Origin: Clostridiales bacterium
Lineage (GTDB): Bacteria; Bacillota; Clostridia; Lachnospirales; Lachnospiraceae
DNA: 64,000 bases
Direction of reading: 5' to 3'
Assembly: GCA_023663185.1 (NCBI GenBank)
Contig: JAMPHY010000001.1
Coordinates: 69,287-133,286 of the forward strand
The notes beneath the pieces are model-generated. The model was not told the origin of the DNA and did not search any database. It worked only from the letters and a program-made list of their open reading frames with translations. A program made the translations under genes and the position numbers. This document shows, one piece after another, positions 32,509-41,136 of the stretch. Positions within the stretch are counted from its first letter, which is position 1. Each line of letters starts with the position of its first letter.

Positions 32509-34689
32509 ATGAAGAAACTTAACATTAAACAGAAAGAGCCAAAAGAAAAGCTGAAAAAATCGGAAAAAGTTGAAAAAGCTGAAAAGGTCAAAAAAACTGA
32601 AAAAGTTGAAAAATTAGGAAAGACTGAAAAACTGAAGAAATCTTCTGGCTTTATGCTGTTGGGAATCCGAAATAAAATTGTCATATGTTTTCTTGTTCCT
32701 ATTATTTTTATGGTAATAGTAGGCGTCTCGGCATATAGAAAAGCAGAAGAGGGTTTGAGCGAGAAATTTCAGGAATCTACGCTGCAGACCATTGAGATGA
32801 CAAAAGAAAATCTGGAACTTGCCTGTTCTTTTATTAAGGCGGAGGGATTAAAATACGCCTTCGATGCAGACGTCACTAAATACCTGCTGGGTATGTCGAG
32901 CGACTCTCCCGTTGAACAAAGCGAACGTATCAAAGCTATTGAAACAAACATGACGTCATCGCGGTCCGCTGTCTCTTTCATTGGAAATGTTCATATTATT
33001 CCACGTTCAGGCACCAATATCTTAACAACGAGCGGAAAAAGCAATGTAGATGGCATTTTAGATCAGCATAGGGAGTCGGTTGCAGTCGGCAAAGGCGTTG
33101 AAGCATGGATTGACCGTCACCCGCTTATTGACGAAGCTATTAGTAAGAACGAGAATGAATACATATTTGCATATGAAATTCTGACACAAAACAAAGCGGG
33201 CTGTATTGTCGTTGATATTGATAAATCCGCGGTCGCCGACTTGTTAAAAGGGCTTGATTTAGGACAGGGAAGCATTATCGGCTTTGTGACGGAAAATGGC
33301 AGGGAGATTGTAATAGAACAGCTTGAAGAAGGGGAAGAGAGCATATTAGCAGAGGGTGAAAACGTATTTTGGGGGCAGGATTTCTTTGGCGCTATCAATG
33401 AGGAAAATATGTCCGGTTCTACACAGATTGATTTTCATGGTACGGAATATCTGTTCCTTTTTGCCAGAAGCGAAGATGTGGAAGATATTACCGTGTGTGC
33501 GCTTGTGCCGATGAGCGTTGTGACAAGTCAGGCACAGGAGATTAAATCGCTGACGGTGGTGCTTGTCATATTGGCGTGTATTATAGCAATGGTAATAGGC
33601 GTTTTCGTGGTAGCAGGTATTCAGGGGAATATGAGGAGTATCTCTAAGAAATTTGGCGAGGTGGCAAAAGGTGATTTGACTGTTACGGTACAGGCAAAAG
33701 GACGAGACGAGTTTAGAGGACTTGCTGCTTCGGCAACCGACATGATTACCAATACGAAAAAGCTTGTCAATAAAGTAAATAATGCAACAAATGAGCTGGA
33801 AAAATCGGCTGTGAGCGTGGAGGAGGTTTCTGCTACTATTAATGAATGTTCTCAAGATATTACGCAGGTAATCGACGAGATTCATGACGGCGCCGCCAGA
33901 CAGTCGGAAAACGCAGCGGATTGCGTAGAGAGGACGGATATTTTATCCAATGAGATAAAGGAAGTAGGCAAGGTAGTAGAAAAAGTAGAAGTTCTTGTAG
34001 ATGAAAATGAAAATATGATTAATCGCGGTATGGAAATCATTAAGATTTTGGGTGAACGCGCGCAGAAGACAACGGATATGACGTCCGAGGTCGGCAGCAG
34101 CATTGAGTCGCTTAAGAAAGAATATGAAATCATTAATTCTTTTGTAGAAACGATTACATCTATTTCCGAGCAGACGAACCTATTATCGCTGAACGCTTCT
34201 ATTGAAGCCGCAAGAGCGGGTGAAGCAGGAAGAGGATTTTCGGTTGTAGCGGAGGAAATTCGTAAGCTTGCAGACGATTCGGCAGCGGCAGCAGGGGAAA
34301 TCCAGAATAACGTAACGCAGATTATGTCGCAGACGGAGAGTAGTGTAAAGAACGCTTCTTTGGCTAAAGAGATGGTTGCCTTGCAGGGAGAATCGGTGGA
34401 GCAGGTTATTAAGGTGTTTGGAGACATGCGTGTACAGATGAGCGCACTTGCCGACGGGCTTAAGGAAATCGTTGCCAGCATTGGAAAGGCGGACGCCGAG
34501 CGCGGCAACACCGTACAGGGCGTACAGAATATTTCAAATATTATAGAAGAAACAGCTAACAGTGCGGAGAAAGTTAAGAATATTGCCGACAGACTGCTAG
34601 AGCATGTGGAGAATTTGAACAAGACAGCAGACTTGCTTGGTGAAAATATGCAGGGGTTAAAGTCTGAAATCTCGGTATTTAAGATTTAA
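32509..34689 (+). CDS. Methyl-accepting chemotaxis protein with Lys/Glu-repeat N-terminus
   Basis: A 726-residue chemoreceptor. Membrane helix 1 (about residues 53-73) and helix 2 (about 347-371) flank a Cache-type extracellular sensor; HAMP follows (about 372-425) and the signalling coiled coil has the hairpin tip [21 protein letters not shown]. It would couple an extracellular ligand, plausibly a pectin product given the next genes, to CheA. Unusual is the cytoplasmic N-terminus of about 48 residues made of repeated EKVEK/EKVKK/EKLKK words, highly charged and likely helical. Chemoreceptors normally have only a few residues here. Confidence 0.92.
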   Translation: MKKLNIKQKEPKEKLKKSEKVEKAEKVKKTEKVEKLGKTEKLKKSSGFMLLGIRNKIVICFLVPIIFMVIVGVSAYRKAEEGLSEKFQESTLQTIEMTKENLELACSFIKAEGLKYAFDADVTKYLLGMSSDSPVEQSERIKAIETNMTSSRSAVSFIGNVHIIPRSGTNILTTSGKSNVDGILDQHRESVAVGKGVEAWIDRHPLIDEAISKNENEYIFAYEILTQNKAGCIVVDIDKSAVADLLKGLDLGQGSIIGFVTENGREIVIEQLEEGEESILAEGENVFWGQDFFGAINEENMSGSTQIDFHGTEYLFLFARSEDVEDITVCALVPMSVVTSQAQEIKSLTVVLVILACIIAMVIGVFVVAGIQGNMRSISKKFGEVAKGDLTVTVQAKGRDEFRGLAASATDMITNTKKLVNKVNNATNELEKSAVSVEEVSATINECSQDITQVIDEIHDGAARQSENAADCVERTDILSNEIKEVGKVVEKVEVLVDENENMINRGMEIIKILGERAQKTTDMTSEVGSSIESLKKEYEIINSFVETITSISEQTNLLSLNASIEAARAGEAGRGFSVVAEEIRKLADDSAAAAGEIQNNVTQIMSQTESSVKNASLAKEMVALQGESVEQVIKVFGDMRVQMSALADGLKEIVASIGKADAERGNTVQGVQNISNIIEETANSAEKVKNIADRLLEHVENLNKTADLLGENMQGLKSEISVFKI

Positions 34690-34771
34690 AAAAGCAGGAA
34701 CGCTTCAATAAAGTAATGTTTTAAAAATCTATGCTTAGGGTGGCTGTAAGTGGTTGAAATCAAAAATATCC

Positions 34772-34800
34772 TTGACAGAATCACCCTATAGGGATATCAT
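34772..34800 (+). promoter_or_regulatory. Promoter of the sugar ABC importer with a palindrome in the spacer
   Basis: TTGACA (34772-34777), 17 bases, TATCAT (34795-34800). The spacer contains the perfect 10-base palindrome CCCTATAGGG (34784-34793), placed as expected for a repressor site blocking polymerase. It is 67 bases before the lipoprotein start. Confidence 0.8.
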
Positions 34801-34866
34801 AGATAATGAGATGGTAGTAATTACATCTCAAAAATACTATATACTATATTATATAAGGAGGTTTTT

Positions 34867-36531
34867 ATGAAAAAGAAAATTATTTCTTTACTCATGGTTG
34901 CTGTTATGACTGCTTCCTTAGTTGGATGCGGTAATAGTGGAACTGATAATTCAAGTTCAAGTTCTAATGATAATACAGCAACTACAGACAACACGGGGGG
35001 GGCGTCTACCGATAATTCAGGCACAACAAGCACTGATACAGGTAGCGCAGACTCTGGCACAGATGCTTCATCTGATGGCATCGAGAAACCGGACGAGATT
35101 ACTATTCTGGTTGACGGTACTGTATTTACACAGGAAAACGCTCGTGATCAGTTCATGGCTAAACTGGAAGAGTTGACAGGCGTTAAGATTAATGTTATCC
35201 AGCCTGACCATGACGCATACTATGATAACGTAGGACAGATCGTAGCAAGCGGTGACTGGCCGGACGTTATGATTCTTTCCAGCACATATTATTCAGGATA
35301 TGCTGCAGAAGGCGTACTCTGGGATATGACAGACGCATGGGAGAATTCCGAACTGAAGAAGAGACAGGAAGCATTTAACGGCGCAGGCGTTGTTGAAGGT
35401 GTTAAGATTGACGGACATCTTTATGGTATGCCGGCAGCTCGTGGTAACGGTTGTGTTACTTATGTAAAGAAGAGATGGATGGACAACTGCGGTATCACAA
35501 GCGCTCCTACAAACTGGGAAGAGTACAAAGCAATGCTTGACGCATTCATGACAGGCGATCCTGACGGCGACGGCGTAGACGGCAATACATACGCAGCAGT
35601 AGCTTCAGCAGGTTTCGTTGGTGGAGAAGCTCCGTATATCAACTATCTGCCTGAAATTTATCAGGACGCTTATCCGAGCTTCTACAAAGATGCAAACGGC
35701 ACATGGGTAGACGGATTTACAGAGGATTCTATGAAAGAAGCTATGGGAAGACTCGCTGAGGTTGTAGCTTCAGGCGCTCTTGATAAGGCTTCTCTTGACC
35801 AGGGTACCGGTGATGCTCGTAACAAATTCTATAGTGATGACTTTGGCGTATTCACATACTGGGCTGGAACATGGGCAACTAACTTAAAGACCAACCTTGA
35901 GAACAATGGTCTTGACGGTGAACTGGTTCCGTTAGTACCTATTGCAGAAGTAGGCGCTTACCTTGACCGTATTCCTCCGGTATGGTGTATTACATCTACA
36001 TGTGAGAATCCTGAAGGCGTATTCAAATACTTCATCGAGACAATGCAGGACGGCGGAGATGTACAGTTCCTTTGGACATATGGTGTAGAAGATGTTCACT
36101 GGTCAACAAAGGCTGAGACATTATATGCAGGTCAGACCAACGATGATGGAAAATCTCTTGAGAAAGTATATGCAGAAGGCGAATTCCACGGACTTGATAA
36201 CCTTGAGAATCCCGGAACACAGTATACAAAAGCTCATATCGACCCGGCTCTTGCACTGGTTGATTTAGCAGGCGATCCTGCAAAAGAGAGTAGAGCAGAA
36301 GAGAATACAGCATCTGCAACATTGTTTGCACAGAATTCTGTAACGGCTGTTCTGGTTCCGACTACTGATGCAATGACACAGTACAACGGTGACTTGACAA
36401 CATTAAAGAATCAGTTAATCGCACAGGTTGCATTAGGCGAAATGACAATTGACGACGCATATGCGAAGTTTGAAGCTGACGGCGGAGCAGAGTGGTCTAA
36501 GATGATTGTTGATTCTTTGAACGCACAGTAA
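34867..36531 (+). CDS. Sugar-binding lipoprotein of an ABC importer (YtcQ/LplA type)
   Basis: Extracellular solute-binding protein of the large family-1 class with carbohydrate ligands. A lipoprotein signal ends in LVGC with C21; a Ser/Thr/Asn/Gly-rich linker (about 22-75) tethers the binding domain. The mature part (about 480 residues) is long, like LplA/YtcQ/AlgQ proteins that bind oligosaccharides. With the pectin enzymes around it, the ligand is probably an unsaturated or substituted galacturonan or rhamnogalacturonan oligosaccharide. AAGGAGG lies before the ATG, and the promoter is of consensus type, so it should be highly expressed. Two permease genes follow. Confidence 0.92.
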   Translation: MKKKIISLLMVAVMTASLVGCGNSGTDNSSSSSNDNTATTDNTGGASTDNSGTTSTDTGSADSGTDASSDGIEKPDEITILVDGTVFTQENARDQFMAKLEELTGVKINVIQPDHDAYYDNVGQIVASGDWPDVMILSSTYYSGYAAEGVLWDMTDAWENSELKKRQEAFNGAGVVEGVKIDGHLYGMPAARGNGCVTYVKKRWMDNCGITSAPTNWEEYKAMLDAFMTGDPDGDGVDGNTYAAVASAGFVGGEAPYINYLPEIYQDAYPSFYKDANGTWVDGFTEDSMKEAMGRLAEVVASGALDKASLDQGTGDARNKFYSDDFGVFTYWAGTWATNLKTNLENNGLDGELVPLVPIAEVGAYLDRIPPVWCITSTCENPEGVFKYFIETMQDGGDVQFLWTYGVEDVHWSTKAETLYAGQTNDDGKSLEKVYAEGEFHGLDNLENPGTQYTKAHIDPALALVDLAGDPAKESRAEENTASATLFAQNSVTAVLVPTTDAMTQYNGDLTTLKNQLIAQVALGEMTIDDAYAKFEADGGAEWSKMIVDSLNAQ

Positions 36532-36583
36532 TTGAATTAAGAGGTATTTTTCCTTAAAATAATTTAGGGATTCCTTAAAAAGA

Positions 36584-36635
36584 GAATTATGTGGAGTTAT
36601 GGCAGCGTTAGCTTAGCTGTAGCTTCACATAATTC
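36584..36635 (+). other. Long intercistronic hairpin between binding protein and permease genes
   Basis: GAATTATGTGGAG (36584-36596) pairs with CTTCACATAATTC (36623-36635) over 13 positions with one G-T wobble; no T-run follows. This fits an mRNA-stabilising or partial-termination element that gives more binding protein than permease, as known for other sugar importers. Confidence 0.7.
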
Positions 36636-36683
36636 ATAATTAAGGATAATGGGGTAAATAGTTTAGGAAAAGGAAGAATGTAT

Positions 36684-37652
36684 ATGGCGAAAAAAAATAA
36701 TCAAACTAAACCACCTAAAACGGGTGGAACCAGTAAATCGCTGGGGACTCGTATCTATAAATACAGAGGATTCTATTTGATGTTTCTTCCTGTATTAGTT
36801 TTTGCACTTATTTTCTTTTATTTGCCAATGTTTGGCATAAGATTTGCTTTTACTAATTATAACGGAATCAAAGAACCGACGTTTGTTGCTTTTGATAATT
36901 TCAAGAGAATGTTCAGCATGCCGGGTTTTTGGTCAGCATTTAGAAATACTTTGGAAATCAGCGTAATTAAACTTATACTAACTACTTTGGTTGCAGTTGT
37001 TGTTTCCTTGTTCTTGAATGAAATTGTTAATATTCATTTTAAGAAGGTAGTACAGACGATTATTTATCTTCCGCACTTTTTGTCTTGGGTTGTTACGGCT
37101 TCTTTATTTTCACTGATTTTAGCGCCCAGCAACTATGGTTTGGTCAATACGTTCCTTGTAAAAATTGGCGCAATTGATGCAAACGGTATGATTTACTTTT
37201 TGGGAAGTCCTAAATGGTGGAGAGGCGCTTATTATCTCATAAATCTCTGGAAAGAGACCGGTTGGCAGACCGTTATCTTTATGGCGACTTTAGCAGGCAT
37301 GAATACTGAACTTTATGAAGCTGCCTCTATCGATGGTGCAGGACGATGGGGAAAGATGCGTTACATAACATTCCCGGCTCTTGCTAATACAATTTTGACA
37401 GTTATTATTTTGAATCTGGCAAAAGTTATGAACTTATTTGAATCTGCTTTCGTATTGCAGAATGACGCCGTTCTCGAAACCGCTAACGTTCTTGAGACAT
37501 ATATCTACTATCAAAGTTTTAACAGTGGTGCAATTCCCAACTATGGATACACGACCGCTGTTGGTTTATTCAAATCCCTAGTCGGCATGGTGCTTGTGCT
37601 CGTATGTAACCAGTGGAGCAAGAAAGTACGCGATGGCCGCGGAATTGTGTAG
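36684..37652 (+). CDS. Sugar ABC importer permease (YteP/LplB type)
   Basis: Inner-membrane subunit of a CUT1-type importer: about 322 residues, six membrane helices, and the ATPase-contact EAA loop YEAASIDGAGRWGKMRYITFP. The family is that of LplB/YteP, which pair with LplC/YtcP and a shared ATPase. AAGGAAG favours the ATG at 36684 over one at 36678. It follows the binding protein after a stable intercistronic hairpin. No ATP-binding subunit is encoded nearby, so a housekeeping MsmX-like ATPase encoded elsewhere is probably used. Confidence 0.93.
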   Translation: MAKKNNQTKPPKTGGTSKSLGTRIYKYRGFYLMFLPVLVFALIFFYLPMFGIRFAFTNYNGIKEPTFVAFDNFKRMFSMPGFWSAFRNTLEISVIKLILTTLVAVVVSLFLNEIVNIHFKKVVQTIIYLPHFLSWVVTASLFSLILAPSNYGLVNTFLVKIGAIDANGMIYFLGSPKWWRGAYYLINLWKETGWQTVIFMATLAGMNTELYEAASIDGAGRWGKMRYITFPALANTILTVIILNLAKVMNLFESAFVLQNDAVLETANVLETYIYYQSFNSGAIPNYGYTTAVGLFKSLVGMVLVLVCNQWSKKVRDGRGIV

Positions 37653-37667
37653 GAAGGAGCGGCAGAT

Positions 37668-38510
37668 ATGAAAAAAAAGAAAAAAATATCAGCTTTTTCA
37701 ATAATAAATGGACTTATTTTTATCATTGTATGTTTTATCATTATTATCCCATTGTGGAAGGTATTGGTTGACTCATTGGATTTGAGGACGGCTTACGGTA
37801 TGAAATTGTGGCCGGAGTCATTCGGATTTGACGGATATAAACTTGTATTCTCTAATCCGACATTGTATCGTCCGTTATTAATTTCTGTTATTACGACAAT
37901 CAGTGGTACATTGATAGCCCTGACGTTATCAACACTGGGCGCATATGTTTTGATTCAGTGGGAAATGCCCGGACGTACGCTTTTTGCCAATATGCTGTTG
38001 TTTACCATGATATTCCAAGGTGGTATGATTCCTACATACTTGGTATTGAGAAGCCTGCATTTGACGAATACATTATGGGTTGTTATTCTCTTCCCAGCAT
38101 TGAACGTATATAATCTGGTACTTATGCGTAACTTCTTTGAAGGTATACCCGCCAGTTTGTATGAAGCGGCTACTCTTGATGGTTGTACACCGATGCAGAC
38201 GTTTATCAGAATCGTATTGCCGATGTCCAAACCGGCGCTTGCATCTGTTGGATTGATGTTTGCAGTTTCCTATTGGAATGATTATACCCATTACAAATTG
38301 TATATTTTGGATTCCAATTTATATAACTTCCAGATGAAGCTGCGTGGTATGATTCAGGGTAGTGATTTACCTACCGCTTCAGGAAATGCAACAGAGAACA
38401 CTATTAAGAATGCGGCGATTATTATCGTTATTATTCCTTTCATGATTTTGTATCCTTTCTTACAGAAATACTTTGTAAAGGGTGTCAATATCGGCGCTGT
38501 TAAGGAATAA
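37668..38510 (+). CDS. Sugar ABC importer permease (YtcP/LplC type)
   Basis: Second permease: 280 residues, six membrane helices, EAA loop YEAATLDGCTPMQTFIRIVLP, and the family C-terminus ending PFLQKYFVKGVNIGAVKE. GGAAGGAGC precedes the ATG and the gap to the first permease is 15 bases. The three genes 34867-38510 form one importer lacking its ATPase. A terminator follows. Confidence 0.93.
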   Translation: MKKKKKISAFSIINGLIFIIVCFIIIIPLWKVLVDSLDLRTAYGMKLWPESFGFDGYKLVFSNPTLYRPLLISVITTISGTLIALTLSTLGAYVLIQWEMPGRTLFANMLLFTMIFQGGMIPTYLVLRSLHLTNTLWVVILFPALNVYNLVLMRNFFEGIPASLYEAATLDGCTPMQTFIRIVLPMSKPALASVGLMFAVSYWNDYTHYKLYILDSNLYNFQMKLRGMIQGSDLPTASGNATENTIKNAAIIIVIIPFMILYPFLQKYFVKGVNIGAVKE

Positions 38511-38550
38511 GTTTTGTACCTAAAGATATTAAGAGATATAATGAATTATT

Positions 38551-38580
38551 CAGGGGAGACTTAGGTTTCCCCTGTTTATT
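38551..38580 (+). terminator. Terminator after the importer operon
   Basis: CAGGGGA (38551-38557) and TCCCCTG (38568-38574) form a 7-base stem, followed by TTTATT. Confidence 0.75.
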
Positions 38581-38599
38581 AGGCGAATGGAGGCTTAGT

Positions 38600-39286
38600 A
38601 TGACGACAATATATTGGGCAGGCGATTCCACAGTACAGTATAATAGTATTATGACTTATCCACAGACCGGAATAGGTCAGGTATTTAATCTGTTTGTGAA
38701 GCCTGAGATAAGAATAGAAAACCATGCTAAAAACGGAAGAAGCACGAGGGATTTTATTGACGAATCCAGACTTGCCGTTATCTATGACAGAATAACTGAA
38801 GGAGATTTCCTTTTTATTCAGTTTGCGCATAATGATGAGAAGAAGGAAAATCCTGCCAGATATACGGATCCGTTTACAGATTATATGATTAATCTGGAAA
38901 AGTTCGTCAATGTGGCGAGAAATAAAAAGGCTTATCCGGTGTTAATAACTCCGGTTGAGCGAAGATGTTTTGTCGATGAAAAGACATTAGGACCGGGCGG
39001 ACATGGTGATTATGTGAAAGCAATGAAACAGACCGCGGAAAACCTTGATGTTGCACTGGTTGACTTATATACTATGAGCCGTGCGGAAATGACAAGAGTC
39101 GGAGAACAGGCGACTAAAAACTGGTATATGCACATTCCGGAAGGAATATATCCATACCATATGGAAGGACTTGCCGATGATACCCATTTAAAGTATGCGG
39201 GAGCCGTAGTATATGGCGGCTGCATTGCCAGAGGACTTAAAGAGTTGGGCGGCGTATATAGTGAACTGTTGCTTGATGAATTATGA
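38600..39286 (+). CDS. Rhamnogalacturonan acetylesterase-like SGNH hydrolase (CE12 type)
   Basis: A 228-residue SGNH/GDSL esterase. Block I is AGDST (catalytic Ser), block III FAHND, and block V DDTHLKYAGA (Asp and His), the arrangement of rhamnogalacturonan acetylesterases. It would remove acetyl groups from rhamnogalacturonan oligosaccharides. There is no signal peptide, consistent with action on imported substrate. TGGAGGC is before the ATG. It lies between the importer and the GH43 genes. Confidence 0.9.
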   Translation: MTTIYWAGDSTVQYNSIMTYPQTGIGQVFNLFVKPEIRIENHAKNGRSTRDFIDESRLAVIYDRITEGDFLFIQFAHNDEKKENPARYTDPFTDYMINLEKFVNVARNKKAYPVLITPVERRCFVDEKTLGPGGHGDYVKAMKQTAENLDVALVDLYTMSRAEMTRVGEQATKNWYMHIPEGIYPYHMEGLADDTHLKYAGAVVYGGCIARGLKELGGVYSELLLDEL

Positions 39287-39297
39287 AATATGTGATA

Positions 39298-39327
39298 ATG
39301 GTTCAGATGCGACTCTGAGCCATTTTT
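39298..39327 (+). terminator. Terminator after the acetylesterase gene
   Basis: ATGGTTCAG (39298-39306) pairs with CTGAGCCAT (39315-39323) with one wobble, then a T-run. Confidence 0.8.
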
Positions 39328-39438
39328 ACAATGTATACCTGACGGTGCACGTTTATAGTTGTGAAATCAGGATTCTGGTTAAATCCTGAAAATCCTATAA
39401 TTATCTGAAAATATTAAAACTAAGAAGGAGTATGTAAA

Positions 39439-41094
39439 ATGGAATATTTATGGAAAGCTGACTTAGAGGACGGAACATATAGGAATCCGCTGATATTTGC
39501 CGACTATTCCGATCCCGATGTGATAAGAGTTGAAGATACATATTATATGACCGCGTCCAGCTTCAATTATGTGCCAGGGCTTCCGATACTGATATCTAAG
39601 GATCTTGTGAACTGGAAGCTGGTAAATTATGCCTTAGATAAGATAGATTATGAAAAATATGATATTCCGCAGCATGCCAAAGGCGTGTGGGCTCCGGCGA
39701 TAAGATACCATGATGGGCGTTTCTTTATATATTATGGAATGCCGGACGAAGGGATATTTATGGTAAGCACCAAAGATCCGCTTGGAAAATGGGACGAACC
39801 GGTGCTTGTGCTGGAAGGAAAAGGACTTATTGATTCCTGTCCTTTCTGGGACGAGGACGGTAAGGCTTATGTTGTCCACGGATATGCTAAAAGCCGTATT
39901 GGGTTTAAGAGCTATCTCGGAATATTTCCCATGTCTTCTGATGGGAAAAAGGCAATCGGTGAAGACCATTTTATATTTGACGGTGTTGAGACACAGCCTA
40001 CAATAGAAGGTCCAAAGGTTTATAAAAGAAACGGATATTACTATATACTTGCGCCGGCGGGAGGGGTTAAGACAGGCTGGCAGACGGCGCTGCGCTCAAA
40101 AAATATCTATGGGCCATATGAAGAAAAAATTGTCATGAAACAGGGAAATTCTATCGTAAACGGACCGCATCAAGGTGGTTTGACTGATACAGTCAATGGA
40201 GATGAATGGTTCATACATTTTCAAGATAGAGGCTTATATGGGCGTATTATACATATGCAGCCGGTAGTATGGGAGAATGACTGGCCCATAATCGGCATAA
40301 ATGCGCAGGACGGTTGTGGAGAGCCTTGTCTTGTATATGATAAGCCTAAGACTGCAGTAAGCGAGCAGCCGGCTTCTTTGGAAGCTTCCGACGATTTTAA
40401 TGCAGAAAAATTAAATCTTATGTGGCAATGGCTTGGCAATCCTAAAGAGTCATTCTATTCTCTTACGGAGAATGCGGGTTACTTAAGATTATACGCCTTG
40501 AATCCATCGGGAAAAGCAGAGCCTATATTATGGGAATGCGCTAACGTGCTTACTCAGAAATTGGTATGCCCGTATTTTAAGGCGGTTACATGTGTATGTC
40601 TTAGCGGACTTAAGGAGAAAGAGCAGGCAGGCGTGGTAATGATGGGCGGACATTATGCTTATCTTGCCGTGAGAATCGTTGACGGAGATAAGACTCTGGT
40701 ATATTCCGAAGCCTATGACGCAGAAGATGGAATAAAAGAAAGGACTTCCGTTATAAGAAAACTGGAAAATAATACGGAGAAGATATATCTTTCATTTGTG
40801 ATGGAAGAGGGCGGCGAAGGCAAAGAGAATGGCGAAATTCAAGAAGGTAAAAAAAATAACGACGCTCCGGTATTTAAGATGTACTATTCCTTGAAAGATG
40901 GGGAAGAGATTAATGTGCCGACAAATTTCGTGCCGTCAGATCACACATGGGTAGGCGCGAAAATCGGACTTTTTGCGAATGTGTATGCAGACGGAGCAGG
41001 CGGTGCAGAAGTCCAAAATTGCGAAAGTAATAACGGAGCGGCTCAGGCTAACGGATATGCAGACTTTGAGTTTATACATGTTTCAGCGAAGTAG
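39439..41094 (+). CDS. GH43 family glycosidase (beta-xylosidase/arabinofuranosidase type)
   Basis: A 551-residue GH43 protein. The five-bladed propeller (about residues 10-300) has the three acid residues in expected places: SDPDVIR (base Asp), LIDSCPFWDEDG (Asp) and TIEGPKVY (acid Glu). A C-terminal beta-sandwich (about 320-550) with YADFEFIHVSA is typical of the xylosidase-like subfamilies. No signal peptide, so it should trim arabinose or xylose side chains from imported pectin fragments in the cytoplasm. GAAGGAG lies before the ATG. Exact linkage specificity cannot be told. Confidence 0.9.
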   Translation: MEYLWKADLEDGTYRNPLIFADYSDPDVIRVEDTYYMTASSFNYVPGLPILISKDLVNWKLVNYALDKIDYEKYDIPQHAKGVWAPAIRYHDGRFFIYYGMPDEGIFMVSTKDPLGKWDEPVLVLEGKGLIDSCPFWDEDGKAYVVHGYAKSRIGFKSYLGIFPMSSDGKKAIGEDHFIFDGVETQPTIEGPKVYKRNGYYYILAPAGGVKTGWQTALRSKNIYGPYEEKIVMKQGNSIVNGPHQGGLTDTVNGDEWFIHFQDRGLYGRIIHMQPVVWENDWPIIGINAQDGCGEPCLVYDKPKTAVSEQPASLEASDDFNAEKLNLMWQWLGNPKESFYSLTENAGYLRLYALNPSGKAEPILWECANVLTQKLVCPYFKAVTCVCLSGLKEKEQAGVVMMGGHYAYLAVRIVDGDKTLVYSEAYDAEDGIKERTSVIRKLENNTEKIYLSFVMEEGGEGKENGEIQEGKKNNDAPVFKMYYSLKDGEEINVPTNFVPSDHTWVGAKIGLFANVYADGAGGAEVQNCESNNGAAQANGYADFEFIHVSAK

Positions 41095-41136
41095 TTAATT
41101 CATAGAAGATATATGGAAGGATTAAAGGGGGCGGAC

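Noticed and set aside
33882-34622. 246-residue minus-strand ORF
   Set aside because: Shadow of the chemoreceptor signalling domain; Ser-rich composition comes from the antisense of a coiled coil.
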